A stretch of DNA of 54,854 bases, from contig SYLX01000120.1 of NCBI GenBank assembly GCA_005808505.1, forward strand, positions 1 through 54,854, written 5' to 3'. Source of the DNA: Bdellovibrionales bacterium. GTDB taxonomy: Bacteria; Bdellovibrionota; Bdellovibrionia; Bdellovibrionales; JAMPXM01. The notes below the pieces were generated by a model. It was not told where the DNA came from, ran no database searches, and worked only from the letters and a program-made list of their open reading frames with translations. Position 1 is the stretch's first letter; each line of letters opens with the position of its first letter. Positions 25,449 to 33,445 of this stretch are shown piece by piece. Made by a program: the position numbers and the translations under genes.

Positions 25449-27527
25449 ATGTCGGAACGTCTTGGGACTTTCTTCTCAACTCAAGGCTTTATGCCGCATG
25501 GACATTGCTACCTCTGGCGGCCAGAGCTCGTTGCAACCCACGTCATTAGCGATTTTCTGATTGGCTCCGCCTACGTCGCGATCTCCCTAAGCCTTTACTT
25601 GATCGTACGCCGAATTCGGCTTCCGTTCTCACCGGTTGTTCTATCCTTCGGTTTATTTATCGGAGCTTGCGGCGCCACGCACTTCATGGAGATTTGGAAC
25701 CTCTGGCACGCCGATTACTGGCTTGGCGGGCTTGTGAAGATCCTTACGGCGTGCGCATCTGTTGCAACTAGCGTATGGCTCATCCGCTTACGACCTCAGA
25801 TCTTTGCGGTCGCGGAGTCGGCAAAGCTTGCCGAACGTCAACGCGTCGATTTGGAAGCCCTCACCAAATCTTTAGAAGAGCGGGTCTCCGAGCGAACTTC
25901 GCAGCTCGAACTCAGCCGCCAAAGAGCAGAAGATCAAGCGAGACAGCTTGCCGTTTCCGAGTCTCTCTACCGAACGGTGTTTGATTTTAGTCCTCAGCCG
26001 ATGTGGTACTTTAACGTTGAATCGAAAAGATTCCTCGACGTGAATCGAGCAGCGATTCATCAATACGGTTACACGAAGGAAGAATTCCTCCAAAGAACGA
26101 TCATCGATCTGCGACCTTCAGATCAAATCGCGCCCACCGAAGCCTATATCGAAGCGGTCAAGGTGCAACCCGAGGGCCGCAGCCCAGACACAAAGATCTT
26201 TACGCATATTCGCAAAGATGGATCACGCCTCCAAGTCGAGATTACCGCGACGCTCATCGAGTTCAGAGGTGAGCCAGCCATGGTCGTCATCGCGAATGAT
26301 GTGACCGCGCGTGTCCAAGCTGAATCTGAACGTGAGAAGTTGGCGTCAGAACTTAAAGCTGCGAAAACTGCGGCCGAGGCGGCCAACGAAACTAAGACAC
26401 TTTTTTTGGCGAACATGAGCCATGAGATTCGAACTCCCCTCGGAGCGATGCTCGGCTTTGCGGATCTCGCCCTTGAACATGCCGACCAAAAAAAAGATCG
26501 CGAACTTTGGGATTACCTAGCTACCATCGAACGAAACGGTAGACAGCTTTATAGAATTGTCGACGATATTTTGGATATCGCGAAGGTGGAGGCAGATAAG
26601 CTAGATATCGAACTCGGCCGGACATCTCTGCGAGGTCTTCTCTCGGATGTTGAAAACCTCTTAACCGTGAAGGCTCAAGGGAAAAATTTAGCTTTTTCGG
26701 TCGGCGCGGATGATGATGTGCCTGACGAGATCGAAACGGATCCGACACGTCTTAAACAAATTTTGATGAACGTTGTTGGAAACGCGCTCAAGTTTACGGA
26801 GAAAGGTTCCGTCAAATGCTGGGCCCGGATTGGAAACGAAACAGACGATAAGCATCTCACAATTTTTGTCGAAGATACCGGTCCAGGCATTTCACCCGAG
26901 ATGCAAGCAAGGCTGTTTCAGCCCTTCATGCAAGCCGATCTCACACACACGCGCCGCCACGGTGGAACGGGACTTGGCCTCTATCTCTCGCTTCGCCTCG
27001 CACGTGCGCTGGGCGGAGACCTACGGATCACCCAGTGCAGCGCGGGAAAAGGATGTACTTTTGCGTTGACGCTTCCTCGCTTGGCCGAGAGCCGGACAAC
27101 GGTCTCGAGGACACTGAGCTCGACGGAACGCGCGCGCAACGAAGCGCATCGCCTCAAAGGCATTCGCGTTTTGGTTGTTGATGATTCACCTGACAACCTT
27201 CAACTCACCTATCGTTACTTGAAGAATGCAGGGGCTGCGGAAGTCGCATGCTTTGAATCGGCAACTCAAGCTCTCGATTTACTTGGGCGAGAACCGTACG
27301 ACGTCGTGCTAATGGATATCCAAATGCCGGTGCTGGATGGTTATACGGCCGTGCGAATGCTTCGTGAAAGAAGCTACAAAGGTCCGATCCTAGCTCTTAC
27401 GGCTCACGCAATGAAGGGTGAGCGCGAACGTTGCCTAACTGCTGGGTTCGATGATTACTTGATTAAGCCGATCGATCGAATGGCCTTGATTGGGGCTATT
27501 TGTACCCACGCAAACTGGCCTACTTGA
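25449..27527 (+). CDS. hybrid sensor histidine kinase with ethylene-receptor-type sensor
   Basis: I chose ATG 25449 (692 residues); an in-frame TTG at 25392 with GAGG before it is possible. Residues ~14-115 hold FMPHGHCYLW and three membrane helices matching the ETR1 ethylene-binding domain. Counterparts of the plant residues are Asp35 (SDF), Tyr42 (AY), Ile71, Cys74 and His78 (ACGATHFMEIW, the Cu(I) ligands) and Lys97; the Pro of AYFSIP is Ser. Then coiled coil, PAS (~175-290), HisKA with His325 (MSHEIRTPLG), HATPase (DTGPGI, GTGLGL) and a receiver with Asp623 (VVLMDIQMP). The last codons (NWPT-stop) lie in repeat copy 9. Ethylene binding is inference. Confidence 0.9.
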   Translation: MSERLGTFFSTQGFMPHGHCYLWRPELVATHVISDFLIGSAYVAISLSLYLIVRRIRLPFSPVVLSFGLFIGACGATHFMEIWNLWHADYWLGGLVKILTACASVATSVWLIRLRPQIFAVAESAKLAERQRVDLEALTKSLEERVSERTSQLELSRQRAEDQARQLAVSESLYRTVFDFSPQPMWYFNVESKRFLDVNRAAIHQYGYTKEEFLQRTIIDLRPSDQIAPTEAYIEAVKVQPEGRSPDTKIFTHIRKDGSRLQVEITATLIEFRGEPAMVVIANDVTARVQAESEREKLASELKAAKTAAEAANETKTLFLANMSHEIRTPLGAMLGFADLALEHADQKKDRELWDYLATIERNGRQLYRIVDDILDIAKVEADKLDIELGRTSLRGLLSDVENLLTVKAQGKNLAFSVGADDDVPDEIETDPTRLKQILMNVVGNALKFTEKGSVKCWARIGNETDDKHLTIFVEDTGPGISPEMQARLFQPFMQADLTHTRRHGGTGLGLYLSLRLARALGGDLRITQCSAGKGCTFALTLPRLAESRTTVSRTLSSTERARNEAHRLKGIRVLVVDDSPDNLQLTYRYLKNAGAAEVACFESATQALDLLGREPYDVVLMDIQMPVLDGYTAVRMLRERSYKGPILALTAHAMKGERERCLTAGFDDYLIKPIDRMALIGAICTHANWPT

Positions 27528-27648
27528 TTGAGTATGAAATCTCTGCGTTACGAGGCGCAAATCGCCTTAGTTTTGGGGAGTTTGGAAAATGGCAGCCCAA
27601 TCACCTTGCGAGAAGTTCCTACCTGTACCCATTCAAGTGGGCCAGTTT
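27512..27648. repeat. 137-bp inverted-arm repeat, copy 9
   Basis: Arms at 27512-27535 and 27625-27648. It sits between convergent genes and touches both: the left arm encodes the last residues and TGA of the hybrid kinase, and the right arm overlaps the TGA of the minus-strand gene at 27648. An internal AGGCG/CGCCT hairpin is followed by TAGTTTT. Confidence 0.92.
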
Positions 27649-28637
27649 CAAGGGGACGGATCAGCCGCAGCAATCGGCAAAGTCACGTAACTCTGCTCAA
27701 TTCGCGCCTGACTGCTCGCCACCATTCGCCCGACCTGACGCAAGCGGTAGAACTCCATTTGGGATGCAAGGCTTCCCATGCTCAAACTATTAGGTGTTCC
27801 GTTTCCGGTGGGCTCTTTTAATACAAAAACCGTTTCTACATTTTCTCCGGCTGCCAGGCAGCTGCGATCACCCTGGGCACAGGAGAGTTCAAGCTTTAAC
27901 GCCTGGCGATTCTGAAAACCCGATTCCTTGAGCTTCTTAGCCTCTGCCCAAAGATCTTCAGTCACAATCAATTTTCGTTTACAGCTGTCGTCGACCGATG
28001 TTTCATTTAAATCGCCGACTCGAACGCAGCTTCCTTTTAGGAGGCGAGCCAACCGCTGAACTTCCTCTACCGACAGCGAGCCCGAGAGCGCAAGCCGCAT
28101 GACCATGCCTTTGGACTTCATGTAAATCCAACTGAGGCTGGAGGTCGGAGGAGGCGGCGGCGCCAAGGAGATATTCATCACTTCCGTCACCGGTGGCGGC
28201 ATGAAGCTGCCGCCCATCGTGGGGGCATCAGCGACTGCAATGGAAGCAGAAGGCGCCGGCAGCGACGCTGAAGAAGACAAACTTGATCCAGTTGAACTGT
28301 GATTCGGGTACGGCTCCGTCGGCGGATTGATCGGTTCATGGGCGGAGCTATTAGACGAAGCTACGCCTTGCGCAGAAGCTTTTGCAGCTGGCTCCGTGCC
28401 CGACGACGCGACGGCTTCAGTACTTCCCGAAGGGAGCGCTCCGCCCGCGCCTAGTTCTTTTTCGGCCTTCATTCGCTTTTCGAACTCGACTTTTCGATTG
28501 TTGATCTCTTCTTGCGAGAGTTGGACACGCGAAGCGATTTCCGCTTCGGTCGCGTCAGGCTTCGTCATCACCTTCAAGGCGACTACACTAACTACTGCAA
28601 GACCGATCAATGCTTTAGAGCCTTTGCCTAATTTCAT
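27648..28637 (-). CDS. membrane-anchored protein cotranscribed with a pilin-like gene
   Basis: 329 residues: N-terminal membrane segment (about 8-25), a short helix (EAEIASRVQLSQEEINNRKVEFEKRM), a long Ser/Ala/Pro-rich linker (about 65-165), then a globular C-terminal ~155 residues with four Cys (GSCVR, DSCKR, LSCAQ, RSCLA) suggesting two disulfides. Its ATG overlaps the pilin-like gene stop by 4 bp (ATGA), so the two are translationally coupled. The architecture fits a periplasmic partner in a type II/IV pilus-like system, but no family is recognised. Confidence 0.65.
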   Translation of the reverse strand: MKLGKGSKALIGLAVVSVVALKVMTKPDATEAEIASRVQLSQEEINNRKVEFEKRMKAEKELGAGGALPSGSTEAVASSGTEPAAKASAQGVASSNSSAHEPINPPTEPYPNHSSTGSSLSSSASLPAPSASIAVADAPTMGGSFMPPPVTEVMNISLAPPPPPTSSLSWIYMKSKGMVMRLALSGSLSVEEVQRLARLLKGSCVRVGDLNETSVDDSCKRKLIVTEDLWAEAKKLKESGFQNRQALKLELSCAQGDRSCLAAGENVETVFVLKEPTGNGTPNSLSMGSLASQMEFYRLRQVGRMVASSQARIEQSYVTLPIAAADPSP

Positions 28638-29221
28638 TGGCCACCAAATTGCGAGTTCACGTTGTAGTTGCAGCTGCGCTTGTTGAAATAGGGAATTCGA
28701 ATGATCACGTCGTCTCCAAAGACGTCGTCACCGTCGCCGGTCCCCTGATAGATATGATCGGCGCCTGCACTGAGGATGATGTCGAATCTACAGTCGGCTG
28801 CGTTGAATTCTTCCTCATTTTCATCCAAGAGGAACATCCGTCCCCAGCCGTCACGTGGAGTTGTGTCGAACCCGATTCTCTTCCAAACGGAATCAGCGGC
28901 GGCAGGAGTCCACGTGATCGGATCAGCACCGTCGGCTCTACCTGAAAGACACGCTGTACAATACTGCCCGGTAATGCCCATGAGATTTACTTCATCGATT
29001 TCGCGAAGTCCCATGATGCCGGCTTTGGCGGAGCTCATGGTTGCTTTTGCTGAGTTCGTTTTGGCCCGGTCAACAAATTTTGTATAGTTGGGCTGCGCGA
29101 TCAGTCCTAGCACGCTGATGATCGAAACGACGACCATCAGTTCGACCAGGGAGAATCCGGCTTCCGTCCCAAATCGGGATGATTTCGCGGAACTAATCAA
29201 AGACGAGCGGTAACTCTGCAT
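28634..29221 (-). CDS. type IV pilin-like / pseudopilin protein
   Basis: 195 residues. A 22-residue basic leader precedes the prepilin peptidase site and N-methylation segment GFSLVELMVVVSIISVLGLIAQ, with Glu at position +5 of the mature protein. The globular part resembles major pseudopilins (RDGWGRMF like the GspG segment, and acidic GDGDDVFGDD like a calcium loop), with Cys pairs CTAC and C...C near the end. No assembly ATPase or secretin lies nearby, so it relies on machinery encoded elsewhere. Overlaps the downstream gene by 4 bp. Confidence 0.85.
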   Translation of the reverse strand: MQSYRSSLISSAKSSRFGTEAGFSLVELMVVVSIISVLGLIAQPNYTKFVDRAKTNSAKATMSSAKAGIMGLREIDEVNLMGITGQYCTACLSGRADGADPITWTPAAADSVWKRIGFDTTPRDGWGRMFLLDENEEEFNAADCRFDIILSAGADHIYQGTGDGDDVFGDDVIIRIPYFNKRSCNYNVNSQFGGQ

Positions 29222-29399
29222 CGTGCTTATAGATTACGTGATTGCGGAGACTCCCACAACGCAACCTCAAGCAAGTCGCCAAGATTTACGCTTGTCTAAC
29301 AGTTATTCTGTTTTGACGAGTTCGAGCATCTCAACTTGGCTCGGCTTTCGTCCGGCTGATCGGGGTGGGTTAGTAAACTTAAATGCTTGGCTCCCCCGC

Positions 29400-29537
29400 A
29401 AACTGGCCTACAACGCTGGGTATGGTAACGCCCACCTTACCTCACAAAATGGACCTCGGTTTTTGAGAATTTCGGTTTTGCCGACTTCCCACTCCTCGTA
29501 GGAAGTGTCGTGCATACCCACTCATGTAGGCCAGTTT
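29400..29537. repeat. 137-bp inverted-arm repeat, copy 10
   Basis: 138 bp; arms at 29400-29423 and 29514-29537, preceded by a C-run. It lies in the 394-bp region between the divergent pilin-like and PHP genes, the one copy not within a few bases of a coding end. Subterminal CCTCGTAGG is the reverse complement of TACGAGG motifs in copies 4 and 9. Confidence 0.9.
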
Positions 29538-29615
29538 TGTTGAGAACAGGTCAGGATTCCCGCCCTAACAATTTCCTGACCCCTGAATCTCAGAAACCAG
29601 GAGCAGGATCAAAGC

Positions 29616-30422
29616 ATGTTTCTAGCCGATCTCCACACGCATTCAAACTTCAGTGACGGCGCGATGAGTATACCCGGGCTCGTTGATTTCTACGGACAAC
29701 GAGGCTTCGGCGCGATTGCGATCACCGATCACGTCTGCGAAGATCGAGGCTTCTTCGGGAAAGCCGCAAAGTATCTCGAACTTACGCTGACGAGATCTAA
29801 TTTTCCTCTTTACCTCGAAACCATTCGGAGAGAAGCCGAGCGTGCGTGGCGCGATTACCGGATGGTCGTTATCCCGGGGGTTGAGATTTCGAAAAATTCG
29901 TTCTCCAATCATCGCTCTGCTCACCTGCTCGGACTTGGCCTCACGAACTTCGTAGATGCCGATAACGATATCGTCGAGATTGCGCGCGCCATCCGCGCGC
30001 AGGGCGCACTGTGCGTGGCAGCGCATCCCGTTTCCACCCGGAAGCTTGAGAGACAAACGTACCACCTTTGGCATCGCCGCGAGGAACTCGCCTCCGAAAT
30101 CGATGCGTGGGAAGTTGCAAGTGGCCCGCATCTGTTCGACGAAGTTCTCAGCAGCGGTCTTCCGCTTCTGGCATCAAGTGACCTGCATAAAAGCTCGCAG
30201 ATTAATGCCTGGAAAACCGTTTTTCAGTGCGAGCGAAATGCGGATGCCATCTTACAAGCCATCCGCGATCAAGACGTGACATTTCAATTCTACCTTGAGG
30301 AAGGTTTCAATCACTTCACTTCCGCTGCGTCGTCTTGGTTTGCCCGCTTGAATCCGAGCTACCGTGCGCTAGCTCAACGGAATCTCCTCGGTCCGCACGC
30401 CTGTTTGAAGGGTCTGCGGTAA
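29616..30422 (+). CDS. PHP-domain metal-dependent phosphoesterase
   Basis: 268 residues. All PHP motifs appear in order: DLHTHSNFSDG (5-15), AITDH (35-39), VIPGVEIS (85-92), the His of AHLLG, VAAHPVS (135-141) and ASSDLHKSS (187-195). These residues bind a tri-nuclear metal centre in phosphoesterases of the YciV/PolC-PHP/histidinol-phosphatase group. The substrate could be a nucleotide 3',5'-bisphosphate, oligonucleotide or sugar phosphate. A stand-alone cytoplasmic enzyme; AGGA lies 16 nt before the ATG. Confidence 0.88.
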   Translation: MFLADLHTHSNFSDGAMSIPGLVDFYGQRGFGAIAITDHVCEDRGFFGKAAKYLELTLTRSNFPLYLETIRREAERAWRDYRMVVIPGVEISKNSFSNHRSAHLLGLGLTNFVDADNDIVEIARAIRAQGALCVAAHPVSTRKLERQTYHLWHRREELASEIDAWEVASGPHLFDEVLSSGLPLLASSDLHKSSQINAWKTVFQCERNADAILQAIRDQDVTFQFYLEEGFNHFTSAASSWFARLNPSYRALAQRNLLGPHACLKGLR

Positions 30423-30629
30423 GTTCGAATTTACTTTTGGGGATGTGGATTCGGAGCGATTACCTAGGCAAAAGACCTAATCTAGAGCCTCGGCGGTGTG
30501 CCAGTTTGAGGCGGTCGAAGACACCAAACCCTGTTCCATCTTGAGCTGGAACGGTTTCTCGTTTCGATTCGAAATCTGGGGACCAAATTCTTCTCCGATC
30601 GCAACTTTTCCCCGTCATACTGGATCGGC

Positions 30630-31526
30630 ATGACATTCAAAAATTGCTCAAGGTTTTTATCTAGCCATTTCTTTAAACCGGCGCTGGGGCTCATCATTTT
30701 GGCGGGAACCGGGCTCGGTCTATACCAAAACTGTGCTGGCGGTTTAGAAGCCGCGCAGTTCGGCCGGTCGCCGTCGTCTTTCAACGGTCGCTTCACAGCT
30801 CTTGCCGTTCCGAACGAAGATCTCCTTGATGAGCTTGCGCGAAAAGAAGCAGGCCTCGGTAGCATCGCACAAAATCCAGCGACGACGATCGATGCGAAAA
30901 CGCCCGATCGCGGAATTTGCGCCGTTCGTGGAGGCGCAGGAATCTTCCTTGCGCCGATCGCGTTCACTTCGCGGAGTGCTTGCGAAGGCCAATGTAACCG
31001 CTTCGCTTCCGCAAATCCAAACCGAACTTGCTACTGGCGGAATCAGATTTTTTTGGGTGACCCGATGCTTTCATGCGTTGTGCGCGGCGGAGCGCACCGC
31101 GAACTCGCAAACCTTCCGAGCGTCACGCGCGCTGGCTGCCAAACTGCGTGCGATCAAAACGCAGCCGCTGCATTCCGCTATTGCGACTGGGGCACGGAAC
31201 GCATTCATCATCCACCGATGGGGTCCGAGTGCCGCGTGCGTGGCGGTGCCGGTGCCGATCTGCTCGGAGGCATAGTCTTTGCGAGTCTCGGAGATTGCCA
31301 AAATCTCTGTGAGGGATTCTCGGCGAACGCTTATCGTTCTTGTTCACACGGAAACAATCTCTTCCGCGCTCCTCCGGATAACTCAAAGTGCGAGATCCTA
31401 GGCGGAGCCGGAAGGGTTCTTGCCCCCGTCTTCTTTGGACGACGCGAAGATTGCTCGATCCGCTGCGGTCAATTCACAGCCAACGTTAATCGCCAGTGCT
31501 GGTACGGCAAGGAGAGAATTCAATGA
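30630..31526 (+). CDS. anchored Cys-rich protein with four ~52-residue repeats
   Basis: 298 residues. N-terminal hydrophobic segment with GLYQNCAGG (Cys35), related to the QNCGG anchor of Bdellovibrio envelope proteins. Residues 97-298 are four tandem modules starting at Cys97, 149, 201 and 254, each C-x2-(R/L)GGAG, then Cys at +21 or +22, +25 or +26 and +36 or +37, ending near (Y/S)xW/HG. Four Cys per module suggest two disulfides in each. No named family. The stop overlaps the sulfatase start (ATGA), so the two are made together and may work together on the surface. Confidence 0.75.
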   Translation: MTFKNCSRFLSSHFFKPALGLIILAGTGLGLYQNCAGGLEAAQFGRSPSSFNGRFTALAVPNEDLLDELARKEAGLGSIAQNPATTIDAKTPDRGICAVRGGAGIFLAPIAFTSRSACEGQCNRFASANPNRTCYWRNQIFLGDPMLSCVVRGGAHRELANLPSVTRAGCQTACDQNAAAAFRYCDWGTERIHHPPMGSECRVRGGAGADLLGGIVFASLGDCQNLCEGFSANAYRSCSHGNNLFRAPPDNSKCEILGGAGRVLAPVFFGRREDCSIRCGQFTANVNRQCWYGKERIQ

Positions 31527-33172
31527 GCCGCCAAACACGCCGCAAATTTCTAAAACAAGCCAGCGGAGTTGCTGGCCTTGCCGCAACTTCCTCATTTATC
31601 GGAACGAAGCTATTTGCGCAGACATCCGGCCAACGCCCGAACATATTATTCATCTCCGTGGACGACTTGAATGATTATCCCGGCGCTTTTGGCGGTTACC
31701 ACGGTGTGCTGACGCCGAACATGGATCGCCTCGCTCGCGAAGGCGTTGCGTTTCAACGAGCGTACTGCGCGGGACCTTATTGCGGAGCTTCTCGCTCGTC
31801 GTTGATGACGGGCGCAGCTCCTCACCGCTCGGGCATCGTCGGGAATTACCACATCCTTTCCGACGACATGAAGCCCGCGGCCATGCAGCGCCTCGGGCAG
31901 ACGTCCATTCTCACGCTTCCAGCACATTTCAAAGCAGCGGGATACAAGACACTTGGCGGCGGCAAACTCTATCACGCCGGCTTCGGCCACGGCGCAAACA
32001 ACGTCACGCGCGATGAGAGCTCGTGGGACATGTGGTTCAATACAAGCTTCAATGAAATCGCGCACGCCTTTCCGGGGGTGCGAAACTTCCGCGATAACCG
32101 CACCGCAGCTCAGCTCAACGCGGGTGAAGGTGCACCTGGTGATTTACCTTCGATGATCGGTGCTGATTACAACACTCTCGATCAAGAAAACATGACGCCA
32201 GACAAACTTCTTGCGAAGTGGGGCACCGAGCAATTCATGACGGGAGCGGTAAATGCATCGCAGCCCTTTTTCATGGGACTTGGATTTTACCGCCCGCATA
32301 TCGGGATGTTCGTTCCCCAGCGTTTTTACGATATGTACCCGCTCGAGTCCATTCGCGTTCCCGACTTCCGTGGCCAGCTTGAAGATCTGCGCGACCTTCC
32401 GGAATATGCACTTCGCTATTTGATCAACATGGATTGGACGGCGTACGGAAAGAGAATGCCCGACGGCTCGATTTCCTCCGACCACTATCTGCTTCAAGCC
32501 ATGCTCGCTAAACAAAATCGCAGTGGTCATGCACAAGCGATTCAAGCTTATCTTGCTTCCATCACTTACGTCGACGAATGCATTGGCCAGGTGCTCGCAG
32601 CCTTGGACCGAAGCGGCCTTCGCCAAAACACGATCGTTGTTCTCTGGAGCGACCACGGTTGGTTCCTAGGCGAGAAACTTTCGTGGCAGAAATTCAAGAT
32701 GTGGGAGAAAGCATCGCGCGTTCCGCTCGTGATTTCCACCCCGAACGGACCTCGTGGAAATTGCTACTCGCCCGTGAGTTTGCTGGATGTCTTCCCGACG
32801 CTCGCTGAGCTTGCGCACGCACCGATTCCCGACGCTTACAAACGTCAGATCGACGGTCGGAGTCTCACATCGCATCTTGCTAATCCGGGCGCGGAATACT
32901 CGACTTACGCGGTAACAACGCAGTCAATTTTGCGCAGTGGTGACTTAGGCCCAGGGCAGCCAGGGCCCGGAACCGATATTTTCCACTCACTGCGAACCAA
33001 CCGCTGGCGCTACACGAAGTATCCGGACCTTCCGGGAGCTGCGCTCTCCGAAGAACTCTACGATCTCCGCAATGATCCAGGCGAGACACGAAATCTCCTC
33101 TTCTGGGAGCCTGACCGCCATGCGGACGTGCGAGCGACGCTTGCGGAGCTGTTGCGCCGTAGAACCTCGTAA
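31523..33172 (+). CDS. Tat-exported sulfatase (iduronate-2-sulfatase-like)
   Basis: 549 residues from ATG 31523, overlapping the previous stop. Twin-arginine signal TRRKFLKQ. The alkaline-phosphatase-fold metal site begins with NILFISVDDLND, the DDLN form common in iduronate-2-sulfatase-like enzymes. The active-site motif is C-G-A-S-R at residues 87-91, matching (C/S)-x-(P/A)-x-R, so Cys87 should be converted to formylglycine; no converting enzyme is seen in this window. LWSDHGWFLGEKLSW supplies later metal ligands. Export would let it act on sulfated polysaccharides. Its TAA shares two bases with repeat copy 11. Confidence 0.92.
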   Translation: MSRQTRRKFLKQASGVAGLAATSSFIGTKLFAQTSGQRPNILFISVDDLNDYPGAFGGYHGVLTPNMDRLAREGVAFQRAYCAGPYCGASRSSLMTGAAPHRSGIVGNYHILSDDMKPAAMQRLGQTSILTLPAHFKAAGYKTLGGGKLYHAGFGHGANNVTRDESSWDMWFNTSFNEIAHAFPGVRNFRDNRTAAQLNAGEGAPGDLPSMIGADYNTLDQENMTPDKLLAKWGTEQFMTGAVNASQPFFMGLGFYRPHIGMFVPQRFYDMYPLESIRVPDFRGQLEDLRDLPEYALRYLINMDWTAYGKRMPDGSISSDHYLLQAMLAKQNRSGHAQAIQAYLASITYVDECIGQVLAALDRSGLRQNTIVVLWSDHGWFLGEKLSWQKFKMWEKASRVPLVISTPNGPRGNCYSPVSLLDVFPTLAELAHAPIPDAYKRQIDGRSLTSHLANPGAEYSTYAVTTQSILRSGDLGPGQPGPGTDIFHSLRTNRWRYTKYPDLPGAALSEELYDLRNDPGETRNLLFWEPDRHADVRATLAELLRRRTS

Positions 33173-33306
33173 ACTGGCCTACAACAGTGGGTATGAAAGA
33201 GCGCTTTCTCCAGGGGAAGCGCTCTTTCTTTTTCAAATATTGAGTTCTTTATGATCGTCTTAGCTCGCAATTCGACTTCGGCGTACCCACTCTAGTAGGC
33301 CAGTTT
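33171..33306. repeat. 137-bp inverted-arm repeat, copy 11
   Basis: 136 bp; arms at 33171-33194 and 33283-33306, followed by a G-run. It begins inside the sulfatase stop (TAAACTGG) and carries a strong terminator at 33195-33233. It is the last copy seen in the window. Confidence 0.92.
33195..33233 (+). terminator. intrinsic terminator inside repeat copy 11
   Basis: GAAAGAGCGCTT (33195-33206) pairs perfectly with AAGCGCTCTTTC (33217-33228) and is followed by five T. It would end the sulfatase transcript 23 bp after its stop. Confidence 0.85.
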
Positions 33307-33445
33307 GCGGGGCCGCCAGTGTTCCACTCTAATCACCCGCCAAGACTTGAGACGAGGTCCTGGTCCGATTTCCAGTTTTCACCTCATCCCGAAATGATTT
33401 TACGACGTTAGCCGATGAGTCAGTCGTGAGATCAAGAGGTGAGTT

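Noticed and set aside
30482..30967. 161-residue minus-strand ORF
   Set aside because: Arg/Pro/Ser-rich antisense of the Cys-repeat gene; no start signals.
5557..33306. The 137-bp repeats as a CRISPR array or integron attC sites
   Set aside because: Copies are kilobases apart and separated by genes, not spacers; the ends are AAACTGG/CCAGTTT and lack the RYYYAAC/GTTRRRY core; no integrase is present.
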